From positions 310,001 through 374,000 of the forward strand of contig JACJYQ010000006.1 in NCBI GenBank assembly GCA_020636025.1: a stretch of 64,000 nt of DNA, read 5' to 3'. The notes under the pieces are model-generated. The model did no database searches and had not been told where the DNA came from. It saw only the letters and a program-made list of their open reading frames with translations. Positions 55,353 through 64,000 of this stretch are shown piece after piece. This DNA comes from Lewinellaceae bacterium. Lineage in GTDB: Bacteria; Bacteroidota; Bacteroidia; Chitinophagales; Saprospiraceae. A program made the translations under genes and the position numbers. Positions within the stretch are counted from its first letter, which is position 1. The number at the start of each line of letters is the position of its first letter.

Positions 55353-56615
55353 ATGAAAATGCAAAACCGATTACTCTTGTTGTGCTTCTTGTTTGGAGGA
55401 ACGTCCATCATCGCTCAAGACTGCTTTTTTGAATTTAAGTACAAAAGAAACATTCAGTTGGCGTCTGTTTCAGGAACCCTTGAGGCCGGCACCATCGCCA
55501 TTCCTTTTAATACCAAAGAGCTGGTAGATGCCGGCAAGCTGGCCCCCGACGGCTCTGATCTCCGGGTGGTGAATGAAGCCTGTGAACCATTGCCATTCTT
55601 TGTTCAGGGTTTGGCAGATCGAGATGCCAACGTGTTGTATGTGAAAACACCAGAGTTTACCACCAGCGGCATTACGATCCAGTTGTACTATGGTGGTGAT
55701 GGATCTCAGTCGAGCGTCATTGATGGACTTGCAACTTTTGATTTCTTTGATGATTTCGAAGACGGGGTCATCGATGACACAAAATGGGAGCCCGTTGGAC
55801 AGCATTCCTTGTACGCCGAGGTGGATGGGGAATTGCGATTTACCGGTGTTTTTGGAAATGGCGGGATATTCCAATATGCAGCACCCCGCGTTGGATATAC
55901 AGGACCCGTGACTTTTGATTTTGCCGCCAATGCCAACAATTCGCAGGTATATGGGATCGGTGATACTGCCGACTTGCAGCGTGTAGGTCTGCGTTACGAC
56001 AGTGGCGCTCAATCTTACGACACCCTGGATATCATTGCCCTGATGTCTGACACCTTGAGTGGCGGATTTAACCCCGGCCTTATGTACCCCTTTATTCAGG
56101 TACCCCGCAACGACCTAAACATCATGAGTGTTTCTGGTTTCATTGATGCAAACAAACATCTGAATTTTACCAGAACGACAAACTACTCCACCGGCAGTGA
56201 AAATCTCGACACGCTCACGATTACGCAAATGGAATTCGATGCCCTGAGACCATTTTTCTCCTCCTTTAGTACGCCAATTAAGATAGAGTATGTGGGCATC
56301 CGGGCTGCGCTATCTGCTGACCCTGTGATTACGTTTGGTGATGAAATGATGGTAATAACCGATGCTTTGTCAAATGTAATAGAGGTTCCGGGTTTGTCAG
56401 TTTTTCCAAACCCCGCAAACAGATCAATAAACATCAAATGTGACCGCCAGCTTCCTGCAGAGCTCACTTTGTTCGACAGCTTTGGTCGGAAAATCAGGCA
56501 TTATCTGGTTACAGACCAGACGATAGATGTTTCTGACCTTCCACCTGGAAGCTATCTTCTACAAATGCAGTTTGATGAAGGCTTGGCTGTCCGCAAATTG
56601 CAAATAGTTCGGTAG
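55353..56615 (+). CDS. DUF2341 protein, T9SS type A
   Basis: A 420-aa secreted protein. Signal peptide about 1-21 (LLCFLFGGTSIIAQ). Residues about 25-115 resemble DUF2341 (YKRNIQLASVSGTLEAGTIA, DLRVVNEACEPLPFFVQG), a carbohydrate- or surface-associated module of unclear function. It is followed by a jelly-roll-like region (FDDFEDGVIDDTKWEPVG, about 131-148), as in concanavalin-like folds. Residues about 345-420 are the T9SS type A tail (FPNPANRSINIKCD, DLPPGSYLLQM, RKLQIVR end). Export to the surface by T9SS is expected; binding target is unknown. Confidence 0.85.
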   Translation: MKMQNRLLLLCFLFGGTSIIAQDCFFEFKYKRNIQLASVSGTLEAGTIAIPFNTKELVDAGKLAPDGSDLRVVNEACEPLPFFVQGLADRDANVLYVKTPEFTTSGITIQLYYGGDGSQSSVIDGLATFDFFDDFEDGVIDDTKWEPVGQHSLYAEVDGELRFTGVFGNGGIFQYAAPRVGYTGPVTFDFAANANNSQVYGIGDTADLQRVGLRYDSGAQSYDTLDIIALMSDTLSGGFNPGLMYPFIQVPRNDLNIMSVSGFIDANKHLNFTRTTNYSTGSENLDTLTITQMEFDALRPFFSSFSTPIKIEYVGIRAALSADPVITFGDEMMVITDALSNVIEVPGLSVFPNPANRSINIKCDRQLPAELTLFDSFGRKIRHYLVTDQTIDVSDLPPGSYLLQMQFDEGLAVRKLQIVR

Positions 56616-56655
56616 GGCATTATTAGAAGCTGTTTCAAAAATAACCACCACGCTC

Positions 56656-56690
56656 AAATCCCCGCAGGAAAAGTCCACCTGTGGGGATTT
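56656..56690 (+). terminator. Probable terminator after DUF2341 gene
   Basis: aaatccccgcagg and cctgtggggattt form a 13-bp stem with one G-U pair. The T tract is short (TTTCCATTT). Confidence 0.6.
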
Positions 56691-56755
56691 CCATTTCCGG
56701 AATAGAAATGAAGCCGTATTTTTAGAACCTGATAAATTTCAAATGAATTAAGAAC

Positions 56756-57811
56756 ATGAAAATAATTACGATCCTGGTTTTAGCGCTGATTGGCTCGTTT
56801 CAAAGCGAAGCTCAAATCAACATCCAACCCATCGACAGTATTGTGCAACATGCTGTAAAAAACGACTTGTTTGAAGGCACCATTCTGATTGCTGAACAAG
56901 GCAAGCCGGTTTATCACAAATCCTTTGGATTTAAGGATAAAGGGAAAGTTAAGCCGATAGAAAACTCCACAAGGTTTAGCATCGCCTCTATAACGAAAAT
57001 GTTTACGGCCATCGTCATACTGGAACTTGTGGAGGAAAGAAGAATCCAGTTATCTGATCCAGTAAGCGCTTTGTTGCCGGAATTGAAAATTCCAAATGCT
57101 GAAAATATTACAGTCCATCATTTACTGCTTCACATCTCAGGATTGCCAAATGAAAGCGACAATTTCTACAAGAAAAGAAAAGCTCCAATTCAATTTGTTT
57201 CTACAACACTCTCAAACAGTTTTCATACCATTGACGAATTTAATTACGCCAATATCGACTATGTGTTGCTTGGCTTAATTATCGAAAAATACGACAAGAC
57301 AAGCTGGGAAAAATCAGTGCAAAGGAGAATTTTGGAGAAACTGAAAATGGATGAAACGGGCTTTTTAAAAAAGGGGATTTATCCGGGCAATTTTGCCTAT
57401 ACATTTTCATGTAATGAGGATGGAAAAAGGTTGGCAGATCCACTGCTTAATATTGAAAACTATTATGCAGCAGGCTGTATGTATTCAACGGCCGAAGATC
57501 TCATAAAGCTCGATCAGGCCATGTACACCGATGAGTTACTCACAGAAAAAAGCAAGCAACTCATGTACACATCCTATCCGAAGTACAATTATTCGGGATA
57601 TAGTGTGTGGACGTATAATTATCCATTTGCCGGTTCACAGCCAAGAGTAATGGAGCGCAGAGGTGGGATATTGGGCGCTACTGCGGTACTAATTCGAATG
57701 CTCGACACCAATAAAACGATTGTGATATTAAGCAACAACAATCAATTCAACCCCGATTCTTTTGGGAATACTCTGGGATTGAAAGAGGCTCTTATGATTG
57801 AGATTGATTGA
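56756..57811 (+). CDS. Serine hydrolase, class C beta-lactamase fold
   Basis: A 351-aa exported serine hydrolase with a signal peptide (IITILVLALIGSFQSEA). The active-site SxxK is S78-ITK81 within FSIASITKM, and the second motif YxN is Y164-A-N166. A late RRGGILGAT segment takes the place of the KTG/HxG motif. The family includes class C beta-lactamases, D-Ala-D-Ala peptidases and esterases; substrate here is unknown and a resistance role is not implied. It is paralogous in type to the hydrolase at 61160, though only moderately similar. Confidence 0.86.
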   Translation: MKIITILVLALIGSFQSEAQINIQPIDSIVQHAVKNDLFEGTILIAEQGKPVYHKSFGFKDKGKVKPIENSTRFSIASITKMFTAIVILELVEERRIQLSDPVSALLPELKIPNAENITVHHLLLHISGLPNESDNFYKKRKAPIQFVSTTLSNSFHTIDEFNYANIDYVLLGLIIEKYDKTSWEKSVQRRILEKLKMDETGFLKKGIYPGNFAYTFSCNEDGKRLADPLLNIENYYAAGCMYSTAEDLIKLDQAMYTDELLTEKSKQLMYTSYPKYNYSGYSVWTYNYPFAGSQPRVMERRGGILGATAVLIRMLDTNKTIVILSNNNQFNPDSFGNTLGLKEALMIEID

Positions 57812-57931
57812 GCACTCAAGTTTTTCACATTTGCTTTTTTCAAGTCTCGCTGCTCCAGAAGTTTCAGCATATTTGCAAAACTCTTGCAAACGCGACGACA
57901 TATTTATGGCCGCAAAACTTTACCTTTTACA

Positions 57932-59371
57932 ATGACTAAATCAATTTTGCTTTCTTCTCTATTTCCCTTCATCCTTTTAATCTCGTATAACAATGTAATT
58001 GGTCAGGATACTGTTTACCTCCATAATTTTTATCCGGATTATGACGACTTGTACACATTTGGATACGGCATTTCGTCTTATCAAAATAAAGTTGCCATAG
58101 CTTCTCCCGGAGATGATGGGTTTTTAGGCGCGGCTTATATCTATGACATTAACGGATCTGGCGATATCATATATGATGAGCGTATTGTAGGAATAGACAC
58201 ACCGTACACCGAATATTTCGGAGGTTGGCATGAAGGACACGCCATTGACATCTTTAAAAAACAGTTGATTGTTGGAGCAGATTATAATGCACAAGGAGCT
58301 TGTTATATTTTTGAAGAATCTGGCAATAACGTTTGGACCCAAATTCAAAAGCTACAACCAGATGAACTGATTGATTGCGACAATTTTGGAAGCAGCGTGG
58401 CCATAAACGATAGTGTTGCCGTATCAACAGCTCCTCTAAGAGAAAATCCATTTGGTTCAAGTAGAGGCTCGGTGTTCATTTTTAGTAAAAACCCATTGAC
58501 TTCCAAATGGGAAAAAGATACTGTATTATATAAGCCCACAACCGTAGGAGGAGCATTCGGCGATTGGGTATCCTTAAAAAACAATGCTGAGCTCATTATA
58601 TCGGGTATAGACAACAGCAGTATTTTTGTGTACGAAAAAGATTCTCTTAATGGCCAATGGGACCTTATACAAACCATAGATTTGACTGCTTATGGCGTAC
58701 AACCACTCAGCTCCTGTTGCAGGATAGATGCCAGTGATCATTATTTAGTCGTATCGGGGATCGCTTATCTTTTTGTTTTCAAAAAAGATAACGGACACTG
58801 GAATTTAGATCATTCTATTTTTCCCACTATTGAAGAAATTGAAGGAAGTTTCGGATATAGTGTATCCATAACCGACAAACACTTATTAGTTGGAGCTCCA
58901 TTATTAAATAACGAAAGTGGCACTTCCTTCCTGTATGAAAAAGACTCGTCAGGCTGGCAGTTAACTAAAGTGCTTTTGCCTATTGACAGCGATGAAGATA
59001 AAAGAATGGGCGAAGAAGTGCATATAGATGGCGACTATATTATTATTGGGGCTCCAATGGAAGAATCGGGAGAAGGGAGAGTTTATTACCTTAACCTTAG
59101 TCAGTCGACAGGCATCCAAAACTCCTATAAACCAATTAGTGTAAAAGCCTTTCCAAACCCATCGAATGAATACATATATTTTGAGGGAATTCCTCCGGAA
59201 TGTTTCATCAATGTGTATGATCGAGTTGGACATGAGGTATTAAACGCTCCTATCCTTAATAATCAAAAGGTAAATATTAAGCAGCTGGAACCTGGTTTAT
59301 ATAAGGTTATTATAAAGGGTAAAGACCCCAGGGTTGTTTTTCAATCGTCTTTTGTCAAACTAGATCCATAG
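57932..59371 (+). CDS. FG-GAP-like repeat protein, T9SS tail
   Basis: A 479-aa secreted protein. The start was set at ATG 57932, which opens on MTKSILLSSLFPFILLISYN; an earlier in-frame ATG at 57884 adds 16 polar residues ahead of the signal. The body is a repeated FG-GAP-like blade (FGYGISSYQNKVAIASPGDD, FGYSVSITDKHLLVGAPLLN, MGEEVHIDGDYIIIGAP), which suggests a beta-propeller. The last 75 residues form a T9SS type A tail (KAFPNPSNEYIYFEGI, QLEPGLYKVIIKG). It is followed at 38 bp by a CarboxypepD_reg-like gene, likely co-transcribed. Confidence 0.82.
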   Translation: MTKSILLSSLFPFILLISYNNVIGQDTVYLHNFYPDYDDLYTFGYGISSYQNKVAIASPGDDGFLGAAYIYDINGSGDIIYDERIVGIDTPYTEYFGGWHEGHAIDIFKKQLIVGADYNAQGACYIFEESGNNVWTQIQKLQPDELIDCDNFGSSVAINDSVAVSTAPLRENPFGSSRGSVFIFSKNPLTSKWEKDTVLYKPTTVGGAFGDWVSLKNNAELIISGIDNSSIFVYEKDSLNGQWDLIQTIDLTAYGVQPLSSCCRIDASDHYLVVSGIAYLFVFKKDNGHWNLDHSIFPTIEEIEGSFGYSVSITDKHLLVGAPLLNNESGTSFLYEKDSSGWQLTKVLLPIDSDEDKRMGEEVHIDGDYIIIGAPMEESGEGRVYYLNLSQSTGIQNSYKPISVKAFPNPSNEYIYFEGIPPECFINVYDRVGHEVLNAPILNNQKVNIKQLEPGLYKVIIKGKDPRVVFQSSFVKLDP

Positions 59372-59408
59372 GAGCGCATTTAAAACCCTCTATACACTTA
59401 AACACTAC

Positions 59409-61148
59409 ATGAAAACTACTTTATTTATGATTTGCCTGTCATTGAGCCTGAACTATCAATTGCTCGGGCAAAACCATCGGGAAATTGAAGGCGTGCTGCT
59501 CAGCAAGGAAACAAACGAACCAGTTCAGTTTGCCAATATTTATAACCTGAGTTTACAGAAAGGAACCTTAAGTAATACAGATGGTTATTTTAGAATTATT
59601 GTCGATGACGTACTCGACACTATTCTTATAACTTGTATAGGTTTTAAAGAAAAACAACTCAAGCTTATTCAATATGAAAGCAGGTATGAGGTTATTCTCG
59701 AAGAAAACTCATATCTGTTGAATGAGGTGACCATAATCCCTAAAGACAATTCCTATTTATTTGATTTGATACACAAATGCCGGAAAACAGCCTCTTCAAG
59801 AGATAGCAAATCGAAGGCATATTATGAGCTAAAGAGTTACAAAGACGAAGAACAGATAGAGCTTGTTGAAGGCTATTACAATACGGATATAAGTGGATAT
59901 GCCCTTAACAACCTGGATTTGAAGGCTGGAAGAATTGCTTTGCGTTCAGCGAAAAACCGGTTTTTTACTTCTCTGGAAGGTTCAAGGGCGATCATGATGC
60001 TGAATTTACTTAGTGGCAGTGATCGCTTCCCAAAGAACCCGCTTGAATTGTCCAGATCCAGCATGAAAAAGAATTTCTATTTACGTCTGGATAATAAATA
60101 TCTGGAAGGGAACGCCGACTCCGTGTATGTCATCGAGTACCAGCCAAAGGACAAAAACGGGGCTTTTTTCGAAGGTAAAATGTGGATCAATAAAACTAAA
60201 AGTCAGATCCTGAAGATTACCTTGAATTGCACCAATGCTAAGACTCACCCGTTCCTGGCATTGTTTCAATCTGACAAAGTGTCCAATGTCAACTTTACCA
60301 TTACCCAGTCATTTAAGGAATTAAATGGCCATGCTGTTTTTAACCAAATAGATTTCATTTATACAATTGACTACAATAGCAGGATTGGCAAAGAGGAAGA
60401 GGAAAGCTATTCAATAAAAACTAAGGCGATTTTGTACGCATACGATTTCGATGACACCTTTTTCTTGCCCATTTTTGATTTTAACCAATACACTCCGGGC
60501 GACTATGGTAAGATAAACGCCATGCCTTACAATGATTTTTTCTGGAGATTTAATGACGAATACAGCTTGAATGACAGCATTGATTCGAATGAGCTTTTCT
60601 TTTCAGATAGCACCTCCTTGACAAACAAATCTCTTTTTAAAAAGAACACTGTATCAAAAAAGGGACTTTTTGAACATCCGTACCTCAGTTGGTCGGAGAA
60701 CAGGATCAAATTCAGAGAGAACTTTTCTGATACCCTTGTTCAACAAAATACAGCAGGCTATAATTCTGAAAAATATAATCTGGCAGTCAAGATCTTTCTG
60801 GACAAAAACTCATACGCAGATTCAACCGATATACTCACCGCTACTATCATTGACCCTTATGAAAGTTATTATCGCCTTCCCATGGACAAGCAAAGCGATT
60901 GTTTTATAAACATGTACTTTGATCTGCACGAAATGGCAAGAATGGAACTGTTAGAAGAATTAAAGACCAATAGAAATAATAATGCACAGGAACAATATGA
61001 AGGCTTTATGCGAAAGTTTTCAGGTAAAATAAACGAGTTCTTAAAAGCCGTTGATCGCGGTACCAGCAAAAAAGAAATGATACAATATAATCAGTATATT
61101 TATGAGAGATTAGGCATAGACAATATTGATATTTTCAAACCATTTTAA
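59409..61148 (+). CDS. CarboxypepD_reg-like exported protein
   Basis: A 579-aa protein. Signal peptide about 1-20 (SLSLNYQLLG before Q). Residues about 22-100 match a carboxypeptidase-regulatory-like (CarboxypepD_reg) module (IEGVLLSKETNEPVQFANIY, GTLSNTDGYFRI), then DUF5686-like sequence (about 120-350, KAYYELKSYKDEEQIELVEG). No TonB-dependent barrel follows and no T9SS tail is visible, so it is shorter than typical SusC-like relatives. Location is probably periplasmic or outer-membrane associated. The next gene starts 12 bp after its stop, so the two are almost certainly one transcript. Confidence 0.78.
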   Translation: MKTTLFMICLSLSLNYQLLGQNHREIEGVLLSKETNEPVQFANIYNLSLQKGTLSNTDGYFRIIVDDVLDTILITCIGFKEKQLKLIQYESRYEVILEENSYLLNEVTIIPKDNSYLFDLIHKCRKTASSRDSKSKAYYELKSYKDEEQIELVEGYYNTDISGYALNNLDLKAGRIALRSAKNRFFTSLEGSRAIMMLNLLSGSDRFPKNPLELSRSSMKKNFYLRLDNKYLEGNADSVYVIEYQPKDKNGAFFEGKMWINKTKSQILKITLNCTNAKTHPFLALFQSDKVSNVNFTITQSFKELNGHAVFNQIDFIYTIDYNSRIGKEEEESYSIKTKAILYAYDFDDTFFLPIFDFNQYTPGDYGKINAMPYNDFFWRFNDEYSLNDSIDSNELFFSDSTSLTNKSLFKKNTVSKKGLFEHPYLSWSENRIKFRENFSDTLVQQNTAGYNSEKYNLAVKIFLDKNSYADSTDILTATIIDPYESYYRLPMDKQSDCFINMYFDLHEMARMELLEELKTNRNNNAQEQYEGFMRKFSGKINEFLKAVDRGTSKKEMIQYNQYIYERLGIDNIDIFKPF

Positions 61149-61159
61149 AACGTATTGAG

Positions 61160-62203
61160 ATGGGTTCTAAAGTGCGTCTCATTGTCCTGATATGTGTCAC
61201 CTTGTTTTCCTGTTCAGCAGCAGGTCAGCGGCGTGATCTCTCAATACTGGATAAAATTCTGACCGACCTTGAAAAACGGAAACAGGTAATGGGCAGCATC
61301 GCATTTTCTGAAAACGGGGTAACGACTTACGCACGTGCATTTGGATTTTCAAAGATGAAGACAGGTGCCAAAGCGGATACACTTACCAAATATAGAATCG
61401 GTTCTGTTTCCAAATTGCTCACAGCCACTATGACCCTTCAACTGGTATCTGAAGCCAAACTCAATCTGGATGATAAACTTTCGCGTTTCTTCCCGAAATG
61501 GCCAAACGCCGATAAGATCACTATGAAACACCTGCTCCGACATGAATCAGGAATATTTAACTTCGGAAAGAGCCCTAATAAAAAGTACCAGAATATTGAT
61601 CCGAAAAGCAAGGAGGAAATCATAGCTGTTTTTGAAAATGCTCCCGTAGCATTTAGTCCAGGAAAAAATGTTGATTACAACAATGCCAATTATGTTGTGC
61701 TGAGTTTAATTATTGAGGAAATTGACAAAAGAGATTTTGCCGAATCACTGCAAGCGCGAATCATTAAGCCATTGTCTTTAAAAAATACCCATGCCGGCGG
61801 ATTCATTGATGAAGCGGACAATGAGGCCAGCTCATATTTCTGGAAAAACGGCTGGATTGAGAATGAAGATCATTATTCTCCTTCTCTTTTAGGTGCAGGG
61901 GCCCTGGTAAGTACGCCAGGAGATTTGAATGTGTTTTTAAAAGCATTGTTTACACACGAAATCCTGCCAAAAGAACAGTTGCGGGAAATGATGAACCTGA
62001 AAGGGGGAATGGGACTTGGGCTGTATGTTTTTCCTTTTTACGGCAAATCAGCTTATGGCCATTCGGGAAACATTGATTCCTTCGAAGCTTTCTCTGCTTA
62101 TTTCCCGGAAGAAAACATAGCCTTCAGTATTTTACTGAACGCCAATCGAAAAGACTTTAATAAAGTACTGGTGAGGTGTTTGCGTGAATATTTTGGTTTA
62201 TGA
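61160..62203 (+). CDS. Serine hydrolase, class C beta-lactamase fold
   Basis: A 347-aa exported hydrolase. The signal MGSKVRLIVLICVTLFSCSAAG may be lipoprotein-like (LFSC). SxxK is S82-VSK85 in RIGSVSKLLTA, and Y173-N-N175 in VDYNNANY gives the YxN motif. A third motif is visible as GHSGNIDSFEAF (HSG type). All three motifs are intact, unlike the weaker third motif of the hydrolase at 56756. The natural substrate is not inferable. Gene spacing places it in a unit with 59409 and probably 57932. Confidence 0.87.
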   Translation: MGSKVRLIVLICVTLFSCSAAGQRRDLSILDKILTDLEKRKQVMGSIAFSENGVTTYARAFGFSKMKTGAKADTLTKYRIGSVSKLLTATMTLQLVSEAKLNLDDKLSRFFPKWPNADKITMKHLLRHESGIFNFGKSPNKKYQNIDPKSKEEIIAVFENAPVAFSPGKNVDYNNANYVVLSLIIEEIDKRDFAESLQARIIKPLSLKNTHAGGFIDEADNEASSYFWKNGWIENEDHYSPSLLGAGALVSTPGDLNVFLKALFTHEILPKEQLREMMNLKGGMGLGLYVFPFYGKSAYGHSGNIDSFEAFSAYFPEENIAFSILLNANRKDFNKVLVRCLREYFGL

Positions 62204-62459
62204 ACTTACAGAGCAGGGGAAGTTATTTAAAGCTTTCCGGCAACACCCTACATTTGAAAATAGGTTCTCACAGTTTTTTTACAGATTCCACACAGGAATT
62301 TCTGCGGAAAAATCTGCGTATAATCTGCGAGAAATAAAATACCGTGTTCAACCCTACCATCTATTCACACAAAATTCTCCCTTTGTATTATTGTTACCCG
62401 GGAACCCGAAGCAATGGGTATTCTGTTTGCTTCTCAAGCGATCAATATTTACCATTTCG

Positions 62460-63230
62460 ATGAAACACAAGATCAACCATTACCTCGAAGAGCTGGAACA
62501 AAGCCGCAACATCAAGATCCTGCTGGCATGCGAAACAGGTTCCAGGGCCTGGGGCTTTCCCTCTCCCGACAGCGATTACGACGTTCGGATAATATACGTC
62601 CATAAAACGGATTGGTATCTTTCCGTTGGCCAGTCTCGTGACACCATTGAAATGATGCTCGAAAACAATGAACTGGATATATCCGGTTGGGAATTGAAAA
62701 AGTCTCTGGAGCTTTTAAAGAAATCGAATCCGGCCTTGTTGGAAAGGATACAATCACCCATCGTATATAAGGCAGATGCTGATTTTCTACGCGACATACA
62801 GGCATTGGCAACATCCTGCTATTCAAAAATTGCCACCATGCACCACTACCTGAGCCTGGCCAAAAAGATGAATGCCATCATTTCAGAAACCGAAGAATAC
62901 AGTTTGAAAAAGCTGTTCTATGCATTGCGGACAGCGGTGTTGTGTAAATGGATCCTTGTCAAAGAGGAAATACCGCCTATTGAGTTTCACAAAGCGCTGG
63001 AGGGTTTGGAAATTCCAGCCGGTTTGCTGAATCGAATCAATCATTTGATCGAATTGAAATCAACCAGGCCTGAATCTTACCTGCATACCGGTGAATCAGA
63101 GATTAAGGAGTTTATAAATAACAGCATATTTGAGTCGGAGCAAATCAAGACCGGACTTCCAGTCGGGAATTGCAAAAAGGATGAACTAAATAGTGTTTTA
63201 AGAAAATACATTCACCGGTATGACCATTGA
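62460..63230 (+). CDS. COG3541-type nucleotidyltransferase 1
   Basis: A 256-aa predicted nucleotidyltransferase of the DNA polymerase beta superfamily (YcgL/COG3541-like). The start is ATG 62460; a frame open from 62184 adds 92 residues overlapping the hydrolase gene and lacking family similarity. The active-site motif is G27-S28 in CETGSRAWGF followed by the metal-binding pair D39 and D41 in SPDSDYDVR. Acidic residues further on (ELDISGWELKK) may supply the third carboxylate. A helical C-terminal half follows. Substrate (RNA end, protein or small molecule) is unknown. It overlaps the next gene by 11 bp. Confidence 0.85.
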   Translation: MKHKINHYLEELEQSRNIKILLACETGSRAWGFPSPDSDYDVRIIYVHKTDWYLSVGQSRDTIEMMLENNELDISGWELKKSLELLKKSNPALLERIQSPIVYKADADFLRDIQALATSCYSKIATMHHYLSLAKKMNAIISETEEYSLKKLFYALRTAVLCKWILVKEEIPPIEFHKALEGLEIPAGLLNRINHLIELKSTRPESYLHTGESEIKEFINNSIFESEQIKTGLPVGNCKKDELNSVLRKYIHRYDH

Positions 63231-64000
63231 GGATCTCAGAGAACAAGGCCTGATCGTACTTGAGTGCATAAGCGGAAGCAAAGCTTATGGCCTGGATACA
63301 CCTGCCTCTGACACAGATATAAAAGGGGTTTTTATGTCGCCCAAAAAAGATTTCTACGGATTGAATTATATCGAGCAGATAAGCAATGAATCCAATGATG
63401 TGGTTTTTTATGAGTTTGGTCGTTTCATGGAGCTATTGTCCTTAAACAACCCAAACATCCTGGAGCTTTTAAATACTCCTGCTGATTCTATCATCCATAA
63501 ATCCGGTTTTATGGAACAGATCAAAACAGAGAGAATTCTTTCAAAACGCTGTCAGGACACCTTTGGCAAGTTTGCCATTTCTCAAATAAAAAAAGCGAAG
63601 GGGCTTAAAAAGAAAATTGTAAATCCTATAGACAAGAAACGAAAAAGCCCACTTGATTTTTGCTTTGTGAATCATAAGGCAGGCTCTGTTTCCCTGGCTG
63701 TTTTTTTAGAAGCCAATGGCATGGAACAGAAGGACTGTGGCCTGGTGAAAATCCCCAACATGCAGGATGTGTATGGTCTTTACCACCATACTGATCATCT
63801 ATATGCGGGCATTATTAAAAGCGACAGATCCAATGACATTAGCCTGAGTTCCATTCCAAAAGGAGAGGAGCAAATTGCCTTGCTGTATTACAACCGGAAC
63901 GGATATTCAACGTATTGCAAGGATTACCGGGAATACTGGGAATGGGTTCAGCATCGCAATGAAGACAGGTATCAAAACACTAAAAGTCATGGGAAGAATT
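63220..64000 (+). CDS. COG3541-type nucleotidyltransferase 2 (partial)
   Basis: A reading frame starts at ATG 63220, inside the end of the preceding gene, and stays open to the window edge (260 complete codons seen, C-terminus missing). It begins MTIEDLREQGLIVLECISG with the nucleotidyltransferase motif G19-S20 in SGSKAYGLDTP and the metal pair D31 and D33 in ASDTDIKGVF. FYEFGRFMELLSLNNPNILE is the conserved helix found after the active site in this group. It is homologous in type to the preceding gene but clearly diverged. The 11-bp overlap implies translational coupling and a shared role. Confidence 0.83.
   Translation, partial: MTIEDLREQGLIVLECISGSKAYGLDTPASDTDIKGVFMSPKKDFYGLNYIEQISNESNDVVFYEFGRFMELLSLNNPNILELLNTPADSIIHKSGFMEQIKTERILSKRCQDTFGKFAISQIKKAKGLKKKIVNPIDKKRKSPLDFCFVNHKAGSVSLAVFLEANGMEQKDCGLVKIPNMQDVYGLYHHTDHLYAGIIKSDRSNDISLSSIPKGEEQIALLYYNRNGYSTYCKDYREYWEWVQHRNEDRYQNTKSHGKN

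Noticed and set aside
56756..62203. Serine hydrolases as antibiotic-resistance beta-lactamases
   Set aside because: The SxxK/YxN motifs are shared with peptidases and esterases; sequence alone gives no reason to assign resistance.
62184..62459. Long N-terminal extension of the first nucleotidyltransferase
   Set aside because: It overlaps the hydrolase gene and is not family-like; the ATG at 62460 precedes the conserved domain at a normal distance.

Overview
The window looks like a chromosomal segment of a Bacteroidota bacterium, most plausibly a Saprospirales-like lineage. The placement is inferred from protein style, not from a marker tree. The evidence is: several secreted proteins ending in type IX secretion (T9SS) sorting domains of both the type A and the type B (CHU_C) kind; two giant adhesins with SprB-type repeats; weak or absent Shine-Dalgarno sequences in front of most genes; and several matches to the Bacteroidota -7 promoter box TAnnTTTG. 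No rRNA, tRNA, CRISPR array or complete insertion sequence was recognised.

Layout. 0-5.2 kb: a 1697-aa SprB-repeat adhesin with a type A sorting tail. 5.2-9.4 kb: a sparse accessory stretch with a DUF6933-like protein, a two-helix membrane protein, a PIN toxin/antitoxin pair and a CPBP (CAAX-type) membrane protease, set among several intergenic repeat families. 9.4-10.9 kb: an APC amino-acid permease. 11.1-19.6 kb: a visibly AT-rich island with (i) a 27-aa single-helix microprotein translationally coupled to a 641-aa exported protein, the pair bracketed by imperfect direct repeats that each carry two hairpins, and (ii) a two-gene unit encoding a 232-aa helical protein and a 1756-aa STAND/NACHT-like P-loop NTPase, which looks like a candidate defence locus. 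19.8-27.3 kb: a 2521-aa SprB/PKD adhesin with nine tandem 51-residue repeats and a type B sorting tail, followed by a 113-bp tandem-repeat spacer. 27.9-43.5 kb: a lipoprotein with an SH3 domain, a lamin-tail-domain surface protein, an outer-membrane barrel, a lone hisA between two large intergenic palindromes, a secreted M12B-type metalloprotease whose zinc motif has lost its first histidine, a LysE exporter, a 1200-aa outer-membrane protein and a small lipoprotein.

43.6-48.9 kb is the conserved rimP-nusA-infB cluster. It is preceded by two good Bacteroidota promoters, a candidate small RNA with its own terminator, and a leader hairpin in front of rimP. 49.3-55.1 kb: a methyltransferase, an M23 peptidase, an SLC13 permease and a lipoprotein. 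55.4-62.2 kb: a secreted DUF2341/T9SS protein, two class-C-type serine hydrolases, an FG-GAP/T9SS protein and a CarboxypepD_reg-like protein. 62.5 kb to the end: two overlapping COG3541-type nucleotidyltransferases, the second cut by the window edge.

Two themes stand out. First, the cell surface: much of the coding sequence is exported, adhesive or outer-membrane protein, consistent with T9SS-dependent surface display. Second, intergenic architecture: several spacers hold long inverted repeats with arms of 38 to 66 nt, hairpin-rich direct repeats, or tandem word-like repeats, concentrated around accessory genes and around hisA.
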